Below the pieces are notes generated by a model, which had not been told where the DNA came from, did no database searches, and saw only the letters and a list, made by a program, of their open reading frames with translations. A DNA stretch of 5,959 nt from NCBI GenBank assembly GCA_050011895.1, contig JBEKIF010000143.1, positions 1 through 5,959 on the forward strand, in the 5' to 3' direction. This stretch comes from DATBGO01 sp050011895 (GTDB lineage: Bacteria; Actinomycetota; Actinomycetes; Streptosporangiales; Streptosporangiaceae). Numbering within the stretch: position 1 is the first letter of the stretch; the number at the start of each line of letters is the position of its first letter. This document shows, one piece after another, positions 5,320 through 5,959 of the stretch. Both the position numbers and the translations under genes were made by a program.

Positions 5320-5339
5320 AGCCCCCGGACCAGGGGGTT
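5320..5339 (+). other. hairpin CCCCC-GGACCA-GGGGG
   Basis: CCCCC (5322-5326) and GGGGG (5333-5337) close a six-base loop. The stem can be lengthened to seven by a G-T and an A-T pair, followed by TTCTTCCT. The right part also matches CCGGGGGC at 5261-5268 as a distant eight-base inverted repeat. It could be a weak terminator protecting the plus-strand fragment downstream from readthrough, or part of an IS terminus. Confidence 0.3.
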
Positions 5340-5435
5340 CTTCCTGCAGTCGGGCTGGTGCTGTCTTCTGAAGTGATTTCGGGTTTTCCGAGGGTCTATC
5401 GTCTCCAGTGATGATCTTGCTGGATCGGTGAAGGC

Positions 5436-5442
5436 GGGGAGG
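5436..5442 (+). promoter_or_regulatory. strong ribosome binding site for the 5448 start
   Basis: GGGGAGG is followed by a five-base spacer and GTG at 5448-5450. It is the best Shine-Dalgarno-like site I noticed in the window. It is the main reason for believing that the short frame downstream is the true beginning of a gene rather than a chance frame. Confidence 0.6.
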
Positions 5443-5447
5443 CCCTG

Positions 5448-5621
5448 GTGAGTCTGGCGGTCGTGCGGGATCTGCGTGAGGTGCGTTCCAGGGCGACGCC
5501 GAAGGGCCACAAATCCTTCATCTTCCACGCAGCACCGCATCAAACGAGATCCCCTACCTATCAACCTCGCTCTCTGCGCTCGTGGCGCACTGGGGTGCCA
5601 GAACTCGGCCACCATCTTTGA
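5448..5621 (+). pseudogene. N-terminal fragment of a possible recombinase, cut by a MITE-like insertion
   Basis: GTG at 5448 opens a 57-codon frame starting MSLAVVRDLREVRSRATPKG. The 'SLAVVRDLREV' opening is similar to N-termini that I associate with actinobacterial tyrosine recombinase/integrase-like proteins, but the match is short and I hold it loosely. Similarity fades after residue 20 or so. At 5589 the frame enters the MITE-like element and stops at TGA 5619-5621 inside its terminal repeat. No continuation is recognisable after the element ends at 5837. The gene is therefore broken and probably inactive. Confidence 0.35.
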
Positions 5622-5634
5622 CCAGAGCTTTTAC
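5589..5634 (-). repeat. IS-end repeat, copy D (inverted)
   Basis: This is the inverse of the 813-858 repeat: core TGGGGTGCCAGAACTCGGCC, then 24 bases to TAC. It is the left boundary, on the plus strand, of the 249-bp element. Confidence 0.7.
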
Positions 5635-5815
5635 GCAGCCCGCTGGTGTTGGTTGATGAGGCCGCCGCGTACGGCCGGGGCTTGATCCGCTCCCGCGAGA
5701 GGCGGCGACGGGATGGCCGGAGCGGGGCCGGGTGCAGCCGCCGGCTGCGATGGGGTCGCCGTCGGTTGTCGTGCCGGGCAGGTGCGCCCGGCGCATCGGT
5801 GCAGTTCACAGGCCA

Positions 5816-5837
5816 GGCCGACTTCTGGCACCCCACA
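5816..5837 (+). repeat. IS-end repeat, copy E (terminal 22 bp only)
   Basis: GGCCGACTTCTGGCACCCCA plus CA matches the outer 22 bases of copies A and D with one or two changes. The inner 24 bases differ, as expected if this is the opposite (left) end of the element and shares only the terminal inverted repeat. Confidence 0.65.
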
Positions 5838-5918
5838 AGACCCGAGGTTCCGCGCAGCCGCAAGGGCTCCGCGGACAGCGTGGCGCATGCACGTTCGGGC
5901 CGCCGCGACGCCCTACGG

Positions 5919-5954
5919 AACGCAAAGAGCCACCCGGCGGGCTGCCTCTTCGTT
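5919..5954 (-). terminator. possible hairpin terminator at the right edge
   Basis: AACG (5919-5922) with AAGAG (5925-5929) pair with CTCTT (5946-5950) and CGTT (5951-5954). Inside, CCC and GGG pair around a three-base loop with small bulges. On the minus strand the lower stem ends in CTCTTTGCGTT, a modest T run. It could terminate a minus-strand gene to the right of the window. Imperfect pairing keeps confidence low. Confidence 0.25.
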
Positions 5955-5959
5955 ACCCG

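Larger units (their letters stand above)
5036..5447. other. intergenic region between lnt and the 5448 gene fragment
   Basis: No convincing gene lies here. A 32-codon minus-strand frame from ATG 5218 (MEEAAKPVASPVGGKHRCGL, stop 5120-5122) has no ribosome site and no family that I know. An AT-rich island (AGTAATAAATAT, 5274-5285) stands out in this GC-rich sequence. TTGTCG at 5250-5255 with AGTAAT at 5274-5279 (18-base spacing) could be a plus-strand promoter for the fragment starting at 5448, and the same island could serve lnt in the other direction. The 5210-5447 part may include the 5' end of a separate insertion sequence. Confidence 0.35.
5589..5837 (-). mobile_element. 249-bp MITE-like, internally deleted IS derivative
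   Basis: The element begins ACTGGGGTGCCAGAACTCGG and ends CTTCTGGCACCCCACA, forming inverted ends that agree at 19 of 20 positions over TGGGGTGCCAGAACTCGGCC. On the minus strand its right end is preceded by GGLINQHQRAA and a TAA (5631-5633). This is the C-terminus of an integrase-core transposase ('GGLINEYxxxA'), so it is a deletion derivative that kept both ends and the last dozen or so codons. The interior is Pro/Arg-rich in translation and codes for nothing recognisable. It would need a transposase supplied in trans. The left terminus reads AC where other copies read TG. Flanking bases do not give a clear target duplication. Confidence 0.65.

Noticed and set aside
4133..5321. Long plus-strand open frames (4133-5059 and 4143-5321) opposite lnt
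   Set aside because: They are Arg/Pro/Ala/Gln-rich translations antisense to lnt, typical GC-rich shadows. lnt itself carries all family motifs on the other strand.
1..5959. tRNA or rRNA genes
   Set aside because: I saw no cloverleaf-like sequence with a GTTCRA arm plus acceptor pairing, and no rRNA motifs on either strand by eye; a tRNAscan run would settle this.

Overview
The window is high-GC DNA with codon use and protein families typical of an actinomycete, probably a Streptosporangiales/Frankiales/Streptomyces-like lineage. That placement is an inference from DUF6247, the Lnt type and the 'integrase core' insertion-sequence family. Only one gene looks both complete and intact in a core pathway: an apolipoprotein N-acyltransferase (lnt) on the minus strand at 3305-5035, with all three catalytic residues readable.

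Layout. 1-492 (minus strand): a DUF6247 gene followed almost at once by the first 51 codons of a RelE-like partner that runs off the left edge, a probable toxin-antitoxin-style pair. 493-990: no intact gene; a short C-terminal-looking coding remnant (663-791), an IS-end repeat (813-858) and three tandem 18-bp repeats (928-981). 990-1500: a tyrosine-recombinase fragment joined directly to the tail of a serine resolvase; both are dead. 1508-3050: a pile-up of at least four remnants of related insertion sequences. Each new terminus starts with TGTG (or ends with ACA) and abuts the interior of another transposase gene. 3050-3304: nothing recognisable. 3305-5035: lnt. 5036-5447: upstream region of lnt with two hairpins. 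5448-5621: N-terminal piece of an unknown, possibly recombinase-like gene with a very good ribosome binding site, interrupted by a 249-bp MITE-like element (5589-5837). 5838-5959: no gene, one hairpin.

How it fits together. lnt is an envelope housekeeping gene whose left side has become a landing zone for mobile elements and whose right side carries a MITE-like derivative of the same family. A 46-bp terminal sequence, with a core like GGCCGAGTTCTGGCACCCCA, appears five times in both orientations and a related end occurs a sixth time. It links the nested cluster, the MITE-like element and the stray copy at 813-858. I see no clearly new functional system. The most interesting feature is the serial self-insertion of related elements and the mosaic open frames it created. 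No database search was possible; family names come from recognising sequence patterns.
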